This document shows, piece after piece, positions 12,861 to 24,421 of a stretch of DNA of 64,000 bases. This DNA comes from Rosellinia necatrix (Eukaryota > Ascomycota > Sordariomycetes > Xylariales > Xylariaceae): assembly GCA_021209875.1 (NCBI GenBank), contig JAGYVD010000003.1:2294001-2358000 (forward strand). Reading direction: 5' to 3'. The translations under genes and the position numbers were made by a program. The notes under the pieces were generated by a model that saw only the letters and a list, made by a program, of their open reading frames with translations, did no database searches and was not told the DNA's origin. The stretch's first letter is position 1, and every line of letters starts with the position of its first letter.

Positions 12861-13001
12861 CCAAACTCGTTCACGTTCTCAGCACATCAGTCGAATCAAC
12901 AACAACCTATCTTGCAGCGCAGATTCCCGCTATAATCCTCCCAGATCGCATAGCGTGACGAGAAGAGCGAGAGAAAGAGAAACACCCACACACAATCAGA
13001 C
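11203..13001. other. AT-rich degenerate region and leader of next gene
   Basis: From about 11560 to 12120 the sequence is strongly A/T-rich, full of TA dinucleotides and stop codons in all frames, unlike flanking DNA. It resembles an old transposon or gene copy decayed by mutation (possibly RIP), but no open frame or terminal repeat can be seen. GC content recovers after about 12400. Confidence 0.5.
12811..12861 (+). repeat. (CAA)17 microsatellite
   Basis: Seventeen uninterrupted AAC/CAA units about 140 bp upstream of the ATG at 13002, probably in the promoter or 5' leader of the small membrane-protein gene. Confidence 0.9.
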
Positions 13002-13498
13002 ATGGAAGAAAACAGCACGCCGACGAACCATGCCGCCATGGGAATGACCCCGCCGCAGTACCAGGCCGCCTTGTAAGGTACTCCTTTCCTCTCTCTCTCT
13101 CTCTCTCTGTCTGTCTGTCTCTTTCTACCTCTCTCTCCTCAATTCACCTCGTCCACTTAGTTAGACTTGCCACGAACACCACGCGCATAGACATGTAGAG
13201 AGGCTGTATGCGTATTACTGACAACCTCTCCTTTTTTTTTTTTTGGCGATGTTGAAGCGCGACCCTTGAGCACGCTGCTTTCGCCCGCCAGATCGAAGAT
13301 ATCATCACCGAAGCTAAGCTCGAGAAATTGAAGGCCGTGAAGCGCATGGCCAATCACGTACCCATGCACAAGCGCGTGGAGTTCTGGGCGACACTCATTG
13401 GCGTTGCCGCCTTGGGCCATGCCATGTTCGTTTTCTGGGTATGGCCATACATTCAAGCCAGCATTCCCGTGGATTCGCCTCTCGCAAACCACTTTTAA
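13002..13498 (+). CDS. Small single-pass membrane protein, 103 residues
   Basis: Two exons, 13002-13072 and 13258-13498, join as GCCTT|CGCG in frame. The intron (185 bp) has a GTAAGG donor, a CT microsatellite (13087-13108), an ACTGAC branch-like site and a T-rich tract before the AAG acceptor. The protein has a soluble, partly charged N-terminal half with an amphipathic segment (residues 35-52, rich in Glu and Lys) and one hydrophobic helix at about 66-88, ending in a short tail. No family is recognised; it looks like a small conserved fungal membrane protein and might sit in an organelle membrane. The stop at 13498 is only 112 bp from the stop of the convergent peptidase gene. Confidence 0.65.
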
Positions 13499-13610
13499 AC
13501 GTTGCAAGATAGGTGGCGATACAGATCATCATTTTAAGGGGAATACGTTGTTATGCTGCTCGCTCGGGAGACCCGACCATTGCACGACATTTAATTAACA
13601 CAAACGATGA

Positions 13611-16249
13611 CTATCTGAGACTCAAGTCGTCCACGCCAGACGATAGGCCCGTCGTATCGAGCCCAGTGTATTTATTTATCCAGCCTAACACCTCTTTATG
13701 CCACACGAGTGAATTCTCTGGCTTCAAAACCCACTATGAGAGAAACGGGTTAGCATTCCAATGATTACGTTTTTTTTGGCCTTACTACCTTACTACATTC
13801 TATTCTCTTCATTCTTGCTAAAGAGGAGGGAAAAAAGAAACATGGCAAGGGTATAAAACGGAAAGGTTATTTTCGCTTACATGATTTTCGTCCGGGAAGG
13901 TGAGGAATTTCGAAGGCACACCGCGGGTTTGTAGAGCATTGAATGCGGCGAGTCCCTCAGAAATGGGTAGGCGATAGTCGAGCTCACTGTGAATAACGAG
14001 TTGCGGTGTCGCCCATTCGCCTACAAATGCGGCCGGATCCCACTTCTCGTAATGGCCGCGATTCTCCCATGGCGTCCCACCCATATCGTGCAAAATGAAG
14101 AATAATTCCTCTGATGACCAGTCCGATAGCGTACTAAAAATACCGTCGTGGCACACAAGCGCCTTGAATTTACGCCCGAGGGGGTGGCCTTGGATCCAGT
14201 CTAGGCGAAGGGAAAACATGTTAGCTTATTATACACAATAGGTGATTGGCTGTAACGGTAATGGGGTGACAGAGCAAGAAAGGAGCATCAAGCAAGGAGG
14301 AGCAATTATGATAGAATCCCTTACTGATCATGAAACCACCGTAAGAAGCCCCCAATGCTACAGCGTTACTAGTGTCGATGTAGGAGATATTCTTGGCAAT
14401 ATGCTCGAAACAGTTCACGAGATCATTGTATGGTCGCCCACCCTGGTTAGAAATAAAATGTCAGCAATTGCTAAGCAGATTAAAAGATAATGAGATTTAG
14501 TAGTTTGTGAACAATACCGTGTGTAGGGGATTCCTGATTAAGCCATTCTGTTCTCTTAAACTATTTGGGGGAAGGGGAAAAGTAAGGGGGGGTGTAAAAG
14601 AACGGCCGTGGAATACTAACCCAGTTCAAAGCAATATCATCAACATACTGCTGACCGTACCCCGTGCTGCCCGTCGGGTTTGGCATAACGGCAACGTAAC
14701 CTTGTTCGGCAAAAATAGCAGGGTTCCAACGGGTGCTCCAGGAGTCCCCCCACGCGCCTTGGGGACCACCGTGAATCAAGAACGCTAGGGGGTATTTCTT
14801 AGTCGGGTCGAAGCTGGACGGCTTCACCACAAGCGCATGGCTCTGGTAATCGCCATCGCCCTCGAACCAGAATTCATCGAACTGGCTCCTTGACAGCCCT
14901 AAGGTCTTGCCTTCTTTAGAGGCCGACGATACGAGAAGTCTATCTTTGGAATCCGGATCAAGGATTGTATATGAAGAATTGTCGACCAATGAACTAGATG
15001 TCAGGAACAGGCGACTGTCGCTGCTAGACAGATTGGATATGTTCCCAACTGCTCCGTCCTTCGTCAAAGGCTGTGGTAGCTCTGTCGCGTCAAGGGGCGA
15101 CGAGGGAAGCTTGAATACTAGTTGTCGCCCCTTCTCCTCTGCTGTCACGTACAACTCGCTATCGTTGTTACTCCAGACGATGGATTCGGGTCGCAGATCC
15201 CAGCCACCATCACCATTATCAGTTTTGTAAAATTCTTGTACGTTGCTAAGATCCTCAATGTCTGGTATCAGCAAGAGCCGGGTCTTGTCAGACTCGTACT
15301 GCTTATGCCGCATTCGCGTAAAGGCGAGCCGGTTCCCGTCGTGTGAGAACGTTGGGGACCCACTATAGCCCTGAAGCTGTCCGGTCTTCACGACTTGGGG
15401 GGCGGGAGGCTTCTCCTCTGTGAATGTCTTCAGAGGTACGTAGTAGACATCAGTTTTCGTCCACAGGGCTGGGTTGATCTCCGGATCCTTGGATAGGAAG
15501 ACGAGACCCTTCTTGCCGATATCGAAATCAGCGGCCCCCCCGAAGGTTGGGACTGGGCACTCAAGCTTTGTGCCTGCTAACGCATTGACAAAACCTGAGC
15601 CCTGGAGCTGGTATTTACCGGACGTTTCGTCTTTTTGCAGAGCCCCGTAGAAGACTGCATCTCTGTGCTTTGACACCCATATGTCCCAATGCCGAGCGAA
15701 TAGGCTCGAGTACACGCGGGCTGTCGAGTGCGGCTTTTTCTCGTTGAGAGCATCGTGCATATCGCCGGATGAGGTCGTGGGCGCCGTCAAAGCCAAGGCG
15801 ACGATGCCACTCCCAATATCCTTGGCCTTCAGGTTCGATATGGAGCACTTGAAGCTCTGGATGACATGGGCACCGGCGCCGATATCCAAAGCGTTAGCTG
15901 TCATGAGATACGAAACCGCGCTGTGGTCGTCAGCCTTCTTTACGAAGGCGAAATCATGCTCAGAGATCCATGTCGGCTCGCTGTAGGCAGGGTCGTCGAA
16001 GAGCTCAGTGGAGTGGCCGGACGAGATGTCCAGCAGTTTGAAGGCATATTTCTTCGAATGGGTCTCGAAAGAGTATTGCGAAACTGTAGGAGCTCAGCCT
16101 TGCCCTCGGAATTGCCTCGACAAGCGTTCCCAACAGCTGAGTTTACCTGTGTAGAGAGCGAGCTTCCCGGCCGAGTTGGGCACGGCAGGGCTCCGGCGTG
16201 GGGCCGAGAGAAGCACCTCCGGGGTGAATTTGGTTGCCAGAATCGTCAT
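13611..16249 (-). CDS. Dipeptidyl-peptidase V-like serine peptidase (S9C), no signal peptide
   Basis: Five exons: 16249-16147, 16083-14621, 14442-14325, 14200-13881 and 13733-13611, coding for 708 residues. Each junction restores the family sequence, for example FMIN|WIQGHPLGRKF and DENH|WVLKPENS. A beta-propeller-like N-terminal part precedes an alpha/beta-hydrolase domain with the triad S555 (GASYGG), D636 (HSELDYR) and H668 (DENH). The start matches the mature N-terminus of DPP V (TPEVLLSAPRRSPAV), but the secretion signal that secreted DPP V proteins carry is missing. The product is therefore probably a cytosolic paralogue removing dipeptides or acyl-aminoacyl groups. The last exon lies beyond a 147-bp intron and carries the segment just after the catalytic His. 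Confidence 0.93.
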
Positions 16250-17076
16250 TCTCGAACGGGATCACGGCAGTGAAGGGCAATCAATATGGCGATAGGACAA
16301 TTGAAAAAGCCCCAAATGGCGCCGGAGAAGCAGCGGTAGAGGGGGAATATGGCCCAGGGATGAAAGAGGTGTGTGGCATGTTTATTGAAATGGAAGCGCC
16401 CCAAAGCTTAATGACCATCACCCCGCCGTGGGGAACCAACCGATCCCTTCTCCGCCCACCTGGCCTAGCTGTAACTGCTTACCTAGGCATGTACCACCTT
16501 TGTCCAGTCCGCTCGGGTAGAATCCCGGTATAGCACGCTAATGTACGGTGTCCGCCAATCTACGACCCGTGTACCTTACCTAAGCACCCAAGGTCGTCTG
16601 AGGTAACCTTCCACCTTCTAAGTTAGGTAAGTGCGGGTACCTAATGTTTCGTGACATAGTTTACCTGGTACCTCCCCTTCCATAACACATCAGTAGATTT
16701 GATGCTGATCACCTATGTATGACACCTACCAAGCTACCAAGCTACCTACTACCTTTGGTAGGGACTAGGTAGGCTAGGTATTTCGAGATTATCCTTTAGT
16801 GTTCTACTCCATTGGTACTAATTGGAAATAGGCCACTCCTTTCGGCATTTTCTCTACCTATCTAAATAGATATGTTATAAATCTAGACCAAGTAGGCAAA
16901 GGGTATCATATGTTCATACCTGGTTGGTATGGAATTATTCTATTCTATTCTGCCACCGATAAAAACCCGCCAAAAAAAAGTAAAACAAAGCCCCCCATAA
17001 CATAACGCCTTGCAACATTTTACGCCGAGAAATGCGATCAATGGGTATATATCGGAGAGCTTGTATCGCCGTTTGA
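16250..17076. other. Intergenic between S9 peptidase and EAF6
   Basis: No gene. It includes the peptidase promoter and the EAF6 3' flank, with scattered TACCTA/CCTAGG variants at 16480-16780 and an AT-rich patch near 16850-16990. Confidence 0.55.
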
Positions 17077-17832
17077 TTACTTGCGTGCTCCGAAGTGTGT
17101 GCGCACTTTCTTGACTTCGCGAGTATCTATCTCGCTGTCTTCAGCATCGGCATCCTTTTTCGTGTTCTTCTTCTTCTTGTTGCCTCCTTTCTTGTCTGTC
17201 GCCGAGGTAGGCGTGGGATGGTTCGAGCCACCATCTTTGTCTTTAGCGAACGAGGTTGATACGGGCGTTGGCGCGGCCGGCGTTGATGTCGCGGACTGAG
17301 CATCTGCGTGGTCGGGCTATTGAATTGTGTCAGCTTCCTTGCGTTATATTTCCCAGCCAGCCGGCTTTTATTATTCTTCTCATTATATATGGATGCGCTC
17401 GTGAGATAGAAGGGCCATGCCGTACATGAGAGGGGTTGTGCGAAATGGATGAGCGTGAGAAGATGCGGTTCTGGTCGGTTAGGCCCGTGCGTTTGCGCTG
17501 CGCTGTCGCGTTCGTGCTGCCCTTGATGTAGCCATCAAAACCGGTGATGATGTTGCCGTACGGCGTGCTCTCAAGGTACTCGGTTTCCTTTTGTAGGATG
17601 GACTGTTCCTGTGCGATCTAGTGAAGAGCACCCTTAGCCTTAGTCTACCGCGTGGGAATTGGTTTCGTTCAATCAATAGGCAAGGGCTACTCACGAGCTG
17701 ACGCTCGATGACCTTCCTGTCCTGAATAAGCCCTTTGAGGTACTGTCGCTGTTTCTCGTAGTGCGCAAGACCGGGTTGATCACCGTTGGCGCCAGCACCG
17801 GAACTCGTGGTCGGTTGCATATTTTCTGACAT
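17077..17832 (-). CDS. eaf6: Chromatin modification protein EAF6
   Basis: Three exons, 17832-17695, 17617-17426 and 17316-17077, give 189 residues. The family core is clear once spliced: GLAHYEKQRQYLKGLIQDRK, then a coiled coil through residues 24-65, then YLESTPYGNIITGFDGYIKG and RIFSRSS. The C-terminal tail is Ser/Thr/Pro-rich with a Lys-rich block, ending KKVRTHFGARK. EAF6 is a scaffold subunit of NuA4/NuA3 (MOZ/HBO1-type) histone acetyltransferase complexes in the nucleus. The start ATG at 17832 was chosen because the protein beginning there (MSENMQP) matches the usual short N-terminus; an upstream in-frame extension exists but looks unlike the family. Confidence 0.93.
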
Positions 17833-18648
17833 GTCGAAGTCAGAACGGCCTTCTAATTTCTTGCCGTTCGAAAGCCGGTCGGTGGTCGTGATAGTGGTAG
17901 GGAGGGGAGGGTGAGGGGGATATTGAAAATAATGAGGTGGACTGGACAGGATTGAATACGCGTTTGCGAGCACCGGAGTTTGTGGTTAGCTCTGACGCAT
18001 TGGACCCACAGTCACTTCATATAACCTACCTGGTACCTACCTAGGTACCTAGAGGTACTTAGGTACTTAAGTACCTAGGGTATTGGTGCTATAGCCACAA
18101 GGCAAGCATTTAATATGCGGATGCAGGTGCTCAAGCTGTAAATCCGCCTAAGAAATACCTAGTAACTACAAAATAGGTGTACTTGATCGAGTGTTTGAAT
18201 TATTCTATAACGCAATAGTATCACCAACAATTACGCGTCCCAAAGGCTGTTGGGTACTTTTGATTCAATTACGATACGTGGTTTTGGGCAAGCACCATAT
18301 TCTGCAACGAGCGATGTGCCCAATACGTCTGAATACGACACCCATCTCGCGCTGGGCACTATATCAGACGGTCAGGGCATCACGGCACGAGCTACTCCTA
18401 GCTTGAAAACAATGTTTAAACCCAGAAACCCGCTGGGAATAGTAGAAAATATATAGCCGGGCAACAGAAGCGAAGTGCGCTGAAATTTAAAGATGTTTCT
18501 CATTGTCCTTCTGTGAAGACTATTTGTGAACGGGCTGCTGGACGAAGACAACACAACTGACCTCAATCCGATGTCGTGCAAGAGCGTCCATATTATGATG
18601 ACCGGCATGTTATTAGAGACTGAATCTGCACCCCCAGCAAGATTAGTG
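17833..18648. other. Intergenic, palindrome-rich
   Basis: No gene. Around 18027-18080 the sequence is a dense run of TACCTAGGTACC-type units, including an exact TACCTAGGTA at 18038, directly upstream of EAF6. The remainder is the 3' flank of the SR-protein gene. Confidence 0.55.
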
Positions 18649-20437
18649 TTACTTATCAACTCTATCGCCATTCGAGGTTCTCCTCATCTTCATGATTTTA
18701 TCTTTTAAAAGTTTCTCTTTGAGTTCGGTGGCCCGTTGTTGTAGAGCCTTGGCCTGACGACGAAGAGTCAGCTCTCGGCAAGGGGAACGGTCAGAAACGG
18801 AGTCCCTATCAAGAAGAACGAACCTCCTCGGCCTCGACGGCCCTATTTTGTCTTGGCGATCGGGGTTTATCTTCATCTTCCGAAATATCAGCTCGTCTGT
18901 TGCTACGGATTTGGGGGGAGCCGGAGTGCCTCCGGTTCTTCGAGGGAGCAGGCCTGTGAGGAGATGACTTGGCATCTCTGCCCCTACTTCCGCTTCTGCT
19001 TCGGCTTCTGCGCCGGGATCGTCTGCGGGGCTCGGGTGATTTTGATCGGCTGTGGCTCCGGGAGAAAGACTGCCTTAGCCGCCCACGACGGCTAGGGGAC
19101 GGGCTTCGGCTGATCAACTCGCGTCCGCGACGGCTTGGGGGGGAAACGCGGCCAGCTGACCCCCTTGCCGGCCGCCCCCTTGTACTGCGGGATCGAGACC
19201 GTGATCGAGAGGAAGATAATGACCGAGATCGACTTAAGCGACGGCTATCTCTGCGGGTTGGGGACCTTGAACGACTTGGTGAATCTGAGTATCTGCGTCT
19301 TTTCGGGGCAGGAGAACGTGGCCTGCTACTACCATCCGAGTCGGAATGACTATCGGGGGAGGACGTATTGTGCCTGCTATTACCACGGCGTTTGGTGTTC
19401 CTATTTCGACCTAAAGATCGCTCTCGTTTTTTGTAACGGGGTGGACTCCGGTTCCCAGCTCCACGCCGAGGTGGGCTTGAAGACCTCACACTGTCTCGCC
19501 GCGTGCGTCTATTGGTGCCACTTAGCGATCGCGAACGAGAGGAACTGCGCGAGCCCGTTGATACCGAACGAGTAGGAGAACGTCCTCGTCGGTAATCTTC
19601 CCGCCCCCCTCGACGTCCCTCGGGCACATAGCGGTCACGGTTTCCTTGGTATGAATCGCGGTCTCGCCTCGGAGGCGATCCGCCTCGACCCGTGCCACGT
19701 CCGAATCCTCTGCGATCGTCAAATGCTCTGTCCCCACCGCGTCTACCTCCGCGCCAATTGTCCCCTCGGCCTCCGCGGAAGCCACGGTCTCGCCGCTCTC
19801 GGTCTCGAACTTCGGCTAACTCACGATCGCGACGGTCCTGTGTTTCGCGGCGAACCCTGGCCTCCTCGGCGGCTTTATCTGCGTCCATCTTGATCCTGTT
19901 AGCCGCATCGGGTAAGGCCCTTCGCGCGTACGACGTACCTTTTCCTGAATGAGTTCGAGCTTTTTAGCTTCTAATAGCTCTTTGGGAACTCCCTGTGGAC
20001 TAGACTGTGCGCTTATGCAGAGCTTCCAGAGCTCTTTGCAAAAGGGTGCCGTGTCTTTATCAAGAAAGCCTGTAAGCTGAATTTGAAGGGATTTTATGTC
20101 GGGCTGCAGCGTTAGGCCGTAAGTCAATGGTTGTCCGCCAGCCATCGTCGGGGGCAATCAAGCAAGAAGAGAACGTACGAAGCGAGACCCATCAATCAAG
20201 TTGAAACATAATTCGATGACCACATCGTCTTCAGAGCCCAGAATCTCGGATATCCTGCTAGCAATCCATCTGCGATGCGCGCGGGTTAGCTGCGGCCCAG
20301 CGTGCTAGACTCGGGCGAGAGCTTGCCACCTACTTCTTCATAACCTGGAGATTGACCTTCTGCATGTCGACCTTCTGGCTAAACTCAGGAGGAAACTTTG
20401 TGGCCCTCAAGAGCTTTGCATCCACGCTCGCCGCCAT
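18649..20437 (-). CDS. SRRM1-like PWI domain and SR-rich splicing factor
   Basis: Five exons: 20437-20334, 20269-20179, 20103-19939, 19888-18824 and 18771-18649, giving 515 residues. The N-terminal 120 residues form a PWI domain (FPPEF at 16-20, WIASRISEIL, CFNLIDGSRF, QIQLTGFLDK, FCKELW), a nucleic-acid-binding fold of pre-mRNA splicing coactivators. A long Arg/Ser/Gly-rich region follows, first RGG-like then RS dipeptides, as in SRm160. The last exon adds a short helical tail (KALQQRATELKEKLLKDKI). The exon 4 to 5 junction uses a GTTCGT donor and a GAGAG acceptor, weaker than the others, so that boundary is the least certain. It is predicted to be nuclear, joining spliceosome and exon-junction factors. 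Confidence 0.9.
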
Positions 20438-20970
20438 GTTAATCGAGGGTTTGTGCGCTGCGTAAGGGGTGGTTTGGCGAAATATGGTGGGTAAAATGTG
20501 GTGTGGTGATATATAAAGAGGGAAAGAAAGTGACGTCTGCGAACAGTGTAATGTTGGGGGTGGGAGTTTTGCGGACGCGTCTTATCTAGCGGTTTAGCTT
20601 GGCGGCCTTTATCACCTGCTGAGAGCACCTGTCGTCCGGGGGGTACAGTACGGGTCCCTTTTCGTGTGCACGCCACGGCCTGTATATGCAAGTGCTTTAC
20701 ATTCCTACACTACTTACTAGGTAGGTACTTACTCACTTGGGCATACCTGGCAATAAGAACCGCGAATTAGGTACCTGGTAGACATCGTATAGGAGCTGGC
20801 TAAGATTACCTAGGAATTATTCAAAGGTTTTTCTAGGTTGACTACTGCTTCATAGGTACTGTGGTTTGACGGAGCAGAATAGCCATAACTACTTAGGTAT
20901 CCAGTATGTGTTTATCCTATCTTATTCTTGGAATAGAAGATGGATGCATTTTTAAGATTCTACACATTAT
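20438..20970. other. Intergenic, no gene seen
   Basis: Promoter side of the SR-protein gene and 3' flank of the isochorismatase-fold gene. Several AGGTAC/GGTACC variants of the dispersed palindrome occur at 20715-20785. Confidence 0.55.
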
Positions 20971-21723
20971 CTATTTTTCAAGAAGCGCTACCCACTCATC
21001 AGAATTCATTACTGATGCCTGTTTCGAAAGCACCTTCCGAAGAAGAATATCATGCACATCGGCCTGCGCGTCCGCACACAGGTCGGCAAGCACCGTGATC
21101 TCATAGTCCATGTCGAAGGCCTGGCGGACCGTCGACAGGACGGCGCCGCTCGTGGCGACGCCGGCCACCACGATCTTCTCGATTCCCGAGGACCGCAGGA
21201 CGACGTCCAGGTCGTTGCCGTAGAGCGCCGATACCCGGCGCTTCTTGATGTGGATGTCGTCGGCCGCCGCCTCGGCGATCCCGGGGTGTAGCTGCACGGA
21301 TGCGTCCGTGTCCTTGAACAGCCCGGAGGCCCTGACGCGCGCTGTCATCTGGTTTCGTGGCGACGCGTCCGCATACCCCGGTCGAAATCCAGCTATAGGA
21401 ATCCGAGTGTTAGAGGCGAGCGTTTGTGGCAATAATTCAACTCCTTTAGGGGGCTGGTAACATGAGGGGGGTGAGATCTGTTTGTAAGGGAAGAAGGGAA
21501 GAAGGGAAGAAGGGAAGAAGGGAAGAAGGGAAGAAGGGAAGAAGAAGGGACTAGAAGTTCAAGAATGCCTACTTGTTACTTGCACAACAAGAATCCCGGC
21601 ATCACGGGCCGCAGCCAAAGTTGAAGCCGCCTTGGCGACGTATTGGTCCATATCAATAACGCCTTTTACCATCTCGATAATCCCAACTTGAATGTCGAGG
21701 AGGATGAAGGCTGTTTTCGTCAT
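20971..21723 (-). CDS. Isochorismatase-fold (cysteine hydrolase) family protein lacking the Cys
   Basis: Two exons, 21723-21573 and 21392-20971, coding for 190 residues; the join gives VVQVTTGFRPGY. The fold is recognisable from LLDIQ with D10 (the usual catalytic Asp), the R/K-rich segment before SALYG (K100/K101 near the usual Lys), and the VAGVATSGAVLSTVR strand-turn-helix. At the site where nicotinamidase and related hydrolases have the nucleophilic Cys, this protein has Ala (about residue 134), with Ser in place of the preceding Asp. It may act by another mechanism or be a non-hydrolase. There is no targeting signal. The 180-bp intron is largely a GGGAAGAA tandem array. Confidence 0.85.
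21488..21543. repeat. GGGAAGAA x7 tandem repeat inside an intron
   Basis: Seven 8-bp units within the intron of the isochorismatase-fold gene. In the transcript it reads as a C/U tract. Confidence 0.9.
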
Positions 21724-22809
21724 AATGAACAGACTGGGTTTGGTGTATCCCGATGTTAACTGAATATGTTGTTTATTCCTAGGGTAATCCAGCGTAGTTA
21801 GATGTGAAATATTATCCAGGAAATGATTGATCAATTGCAAGAACGGACTACGTGTATATATATATATATATCTCTTCCCATGCACCGACATGCCCCTTGC
21901 CATGCCCATCCGGTTCTGTCTATCTACTTCTGTGCATAGGAAGAAGCCCTTGCGGCGAGTTAGTGTCGTCTCTGAATTGTCCAATTCCGTGTCGGATGCG
22001 AAAGTTGCGCATGATTGGCCACACTCCCAGGTTTAGTAGTATCCATGGATGCGTCCCACCAATCCGGAGCCGATTCGCATAAAGCAGCATTTGTACACAT
22101 ATTTTGTTACCTCAACATGAGACATTTTTGCCAGACGCTCCGTCTCTAACAGCCTCACAACAGCCGCAGCGAATGAAACAATGTGGATGTAGATAGGGTT
22201 GTAGTAGAATAAGCGCCACCGATGGAGGTCTCAACCCGGATCGGAAGCTCCAGCGATAGACCAACCAGGAGCCAGTTGAACGCACTAAGTAGGTACCTAC
22301 CTACCTCAGGCAAATTTATTGCGCAACGAGATACCTGCCGCCCAGCCAGTACGTCATCCGTAGGCAGATTGCTTAGCAGTATGTAGAAGCGAATATTGCG
22401 GTAGATGAGTAATTACCATTTATTACCATTTATTACCATTGGCAGTGTTTAAGATGCAAGATGAAATGAAATGCATAGTTTATGCGCACCCGAACGCCAG
22501 TGTTTGCTTACACACACCGCGCTCGCAGGTGGTTGTATCGCTGATAGTCCCGTAACATCGTATATTCATATGCCATCCCCTCGTTAATCGCAATATCGTC
22601 AGAAGCCCAAACGCAAGGCAGGTGTCCCAGCACGCCAAACCAACCGCCATGATATCTTTTGAAGTTAAGCTGGGCCCGCTGTGAAGCTGTGTTCATGAAA
22701 GTCTCAGCGCTGTGTGTATTATCTTATATCCCGGGCCCGTTCACCATGTACCCGCCCCAAAAACGCCTCGCCATATAGTCAATCAATTCCAGAAACCCTT
22801 AGGGTTTAT
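21724..22809. other. Intergenic with minor repeats
   Basis: Leader and promoter of the isochorismatase-fold gene, including a (TA)9 run at 21855-21872, and a short array of three TTACCATTTA-like units at 22412-22440. A 62-codon open frame at 22508-22696 (-) starts with ATG but resembles nothing I know and is not called. Confidence 0.5.
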
Positions 22810-23457
22810 CTAGGCTCCCCCAGGATGCGGCGTCTTGGGTGGTTCGCTCCGGTCTCGCTGATAGACAAACGACGCTTTCCTCTGCTCTGTTGCTGGCGCA
22901 TGGCGCTGCTGTTTTGCCGCTAGAGCGTTTATTTTCTCGCGCGCCTTCATCAAACTGCTGCTATCTTGCTCCTTCAATTTCGCGCGAATTTCGTAGAGAG
23001 AGAGCAAGGTGGAAGCCCTATCCACATCCGCGTCCGTGGCCTGCAGGATCCATCAGTATGCCGGAATGAGTGGAATCAGCGATGGGGGGACGCACCTGTT
23101 CACCACGGGGAGTCCCCGGTATAGACGAAGGCGTGGCCGAGTTTGTCCTGGAGAGCGGTGGCGAGAAGATACGGCGGCCGTATTTGTCAGTTAGGCGACT
23201 TGTGGTGGAAGGAGAGGCTATGCGGCCATCGGTAGCACTTCGTTGGTGGCGTATTTGGGGTTTGGGTTGGTCCTGGGAATCGAGCGACTTGTTGGCAGAC
23301 ACGAGGGCTTTTGCAGCTGTTTGATCTTGCTGTGAGGAGAAGCAGCGCAGTCAGCCGCCTTAGCTCAGCGGTGAGGGGCGGAGAGGGAAAAGTGCCATAC
23401 AGCGGCTTGGAGATCGTTCAGATCAGCCAGCATCTGCGCTAACTGGAGAGCTTCCAT
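22810..23457 (-). CDS. Conserved short hypothetical protein, 173 residues
   Basis: Three exons, 23457-23401, 23329-23096 and 23040-22810, all joining at phase 0 with GTATGG and GTGCGT donors and CAG acceptors preceded by CTGAC/CTGAT. The N-terminus (MEALQLAQMLADLNDLQAA) is an amphipathic helix; the middle is Ser/Pro/Thr-rich and basic; the C-terminal part is a charged helix (LLSLYEIRAKLKEQD, then MKAREKINALAAKQQ). No catalytic motif, signal or membrane segment is seen. I do not recognise the family. Consistent splicing phase and helix pattern support a real gene. It is divergent from the FAH-family gene. Confidence 0.7.
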
Positions 23458-24421
23458 AATAACAGATGCAATTGATAATTTCTATTGCCAATACGGGTTT
23501 TCTCTTTCCGGTTGGGTCGGTGGCGAAAAGGAACGAGTATGCTGTCGCGTTAGGTGTGCCGGAGGTTTGGGGTAGTAGGATGTTTGCGACACAAAGGCAT
23601 TTAGGGTAGGTGTTGGTAGGTAGGTAGGTAGGTAGGTAGGTAGAAGGATATTGTTATCAGCATGAGCTTTCGCTTTATTTTTGCTGTCACCATTCACATA
23701 GGAGGTACCGGTAGCGGCATGCTGGATGGTAAGTACATAGATGCAGTACACCCACCACCTGCAGCGTCAACCGGCTCTTGCGCCATCTTTCCCCATACTT
23801 ATTTACAGTGGCTCTAAGTACTTAATGTGGGGGGCCAACCCCGCTGCTCGATCCGATCCGCCGGTTTTTGCACTGGTTTCCTGGAATACACTATGTACCG
23901 CCCCTCAGTGCTACATGTAAGTGGTCATGTAACCATGTAAGTTGTAAGTAACACTGTAACAGTACCTAACAGCGACAAGAAAGCCCTTGTCGATTAGTTG
24001 GTTTCGGACTCGATTAAGTTTTCATCTTCGCATCCCACCTACCTAGATAGCTTTCAACCTGGATAACCCTTGTCTGCCCCTTGTGAACGTTTAAGCTGTA
24101 GCTCTCGAGCTTTCACGGAAGCGTGTTAGTGCTGTTTCCGAGGGTCTCCGGGTTTACATTTACCGCCGTCCGTCGGTGCGAGTTATTCCTGGCGCTCACA
24201 ACGACTTGCCGGAAGCCCATCCGACTAGAAAAATAAGACCGCATTGACGAATCACCAACTCCCGCCCGACCTGTGTGACGCGGCGCATTCCCTCCAACTC
24301 GACCTCTGCACCGCAACAGACCTGTCTACAGCAGGCCTATTCCCGCTGGGTCATTGCCCGTACGTTTACGCATATATAACGCGAGGCGGCTCACGGGCGT
24401 GTCTCCAAATAATCCGTCATC
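23458..24421. other. Divergent intergenic region
   Basis: No coding region is supported. It holds a (GGTA)7 array at 23615-23644 and serves as promoter for the divergent hypothetical gene (-) and FAH-family gene (+). Confidence 0.6.

Noticed and set aside
14507..15986. Plus-strand frames opposite the S9 peptidase, and similar frames opposite other genes
   Set aside because: They are antisense shadows of well-supported coding exons.
22508..22696. 62-codon minus-strand frame
   Set aside because: Starts with ATG but no domain, no transcript-like context and no conservation evidence visible.
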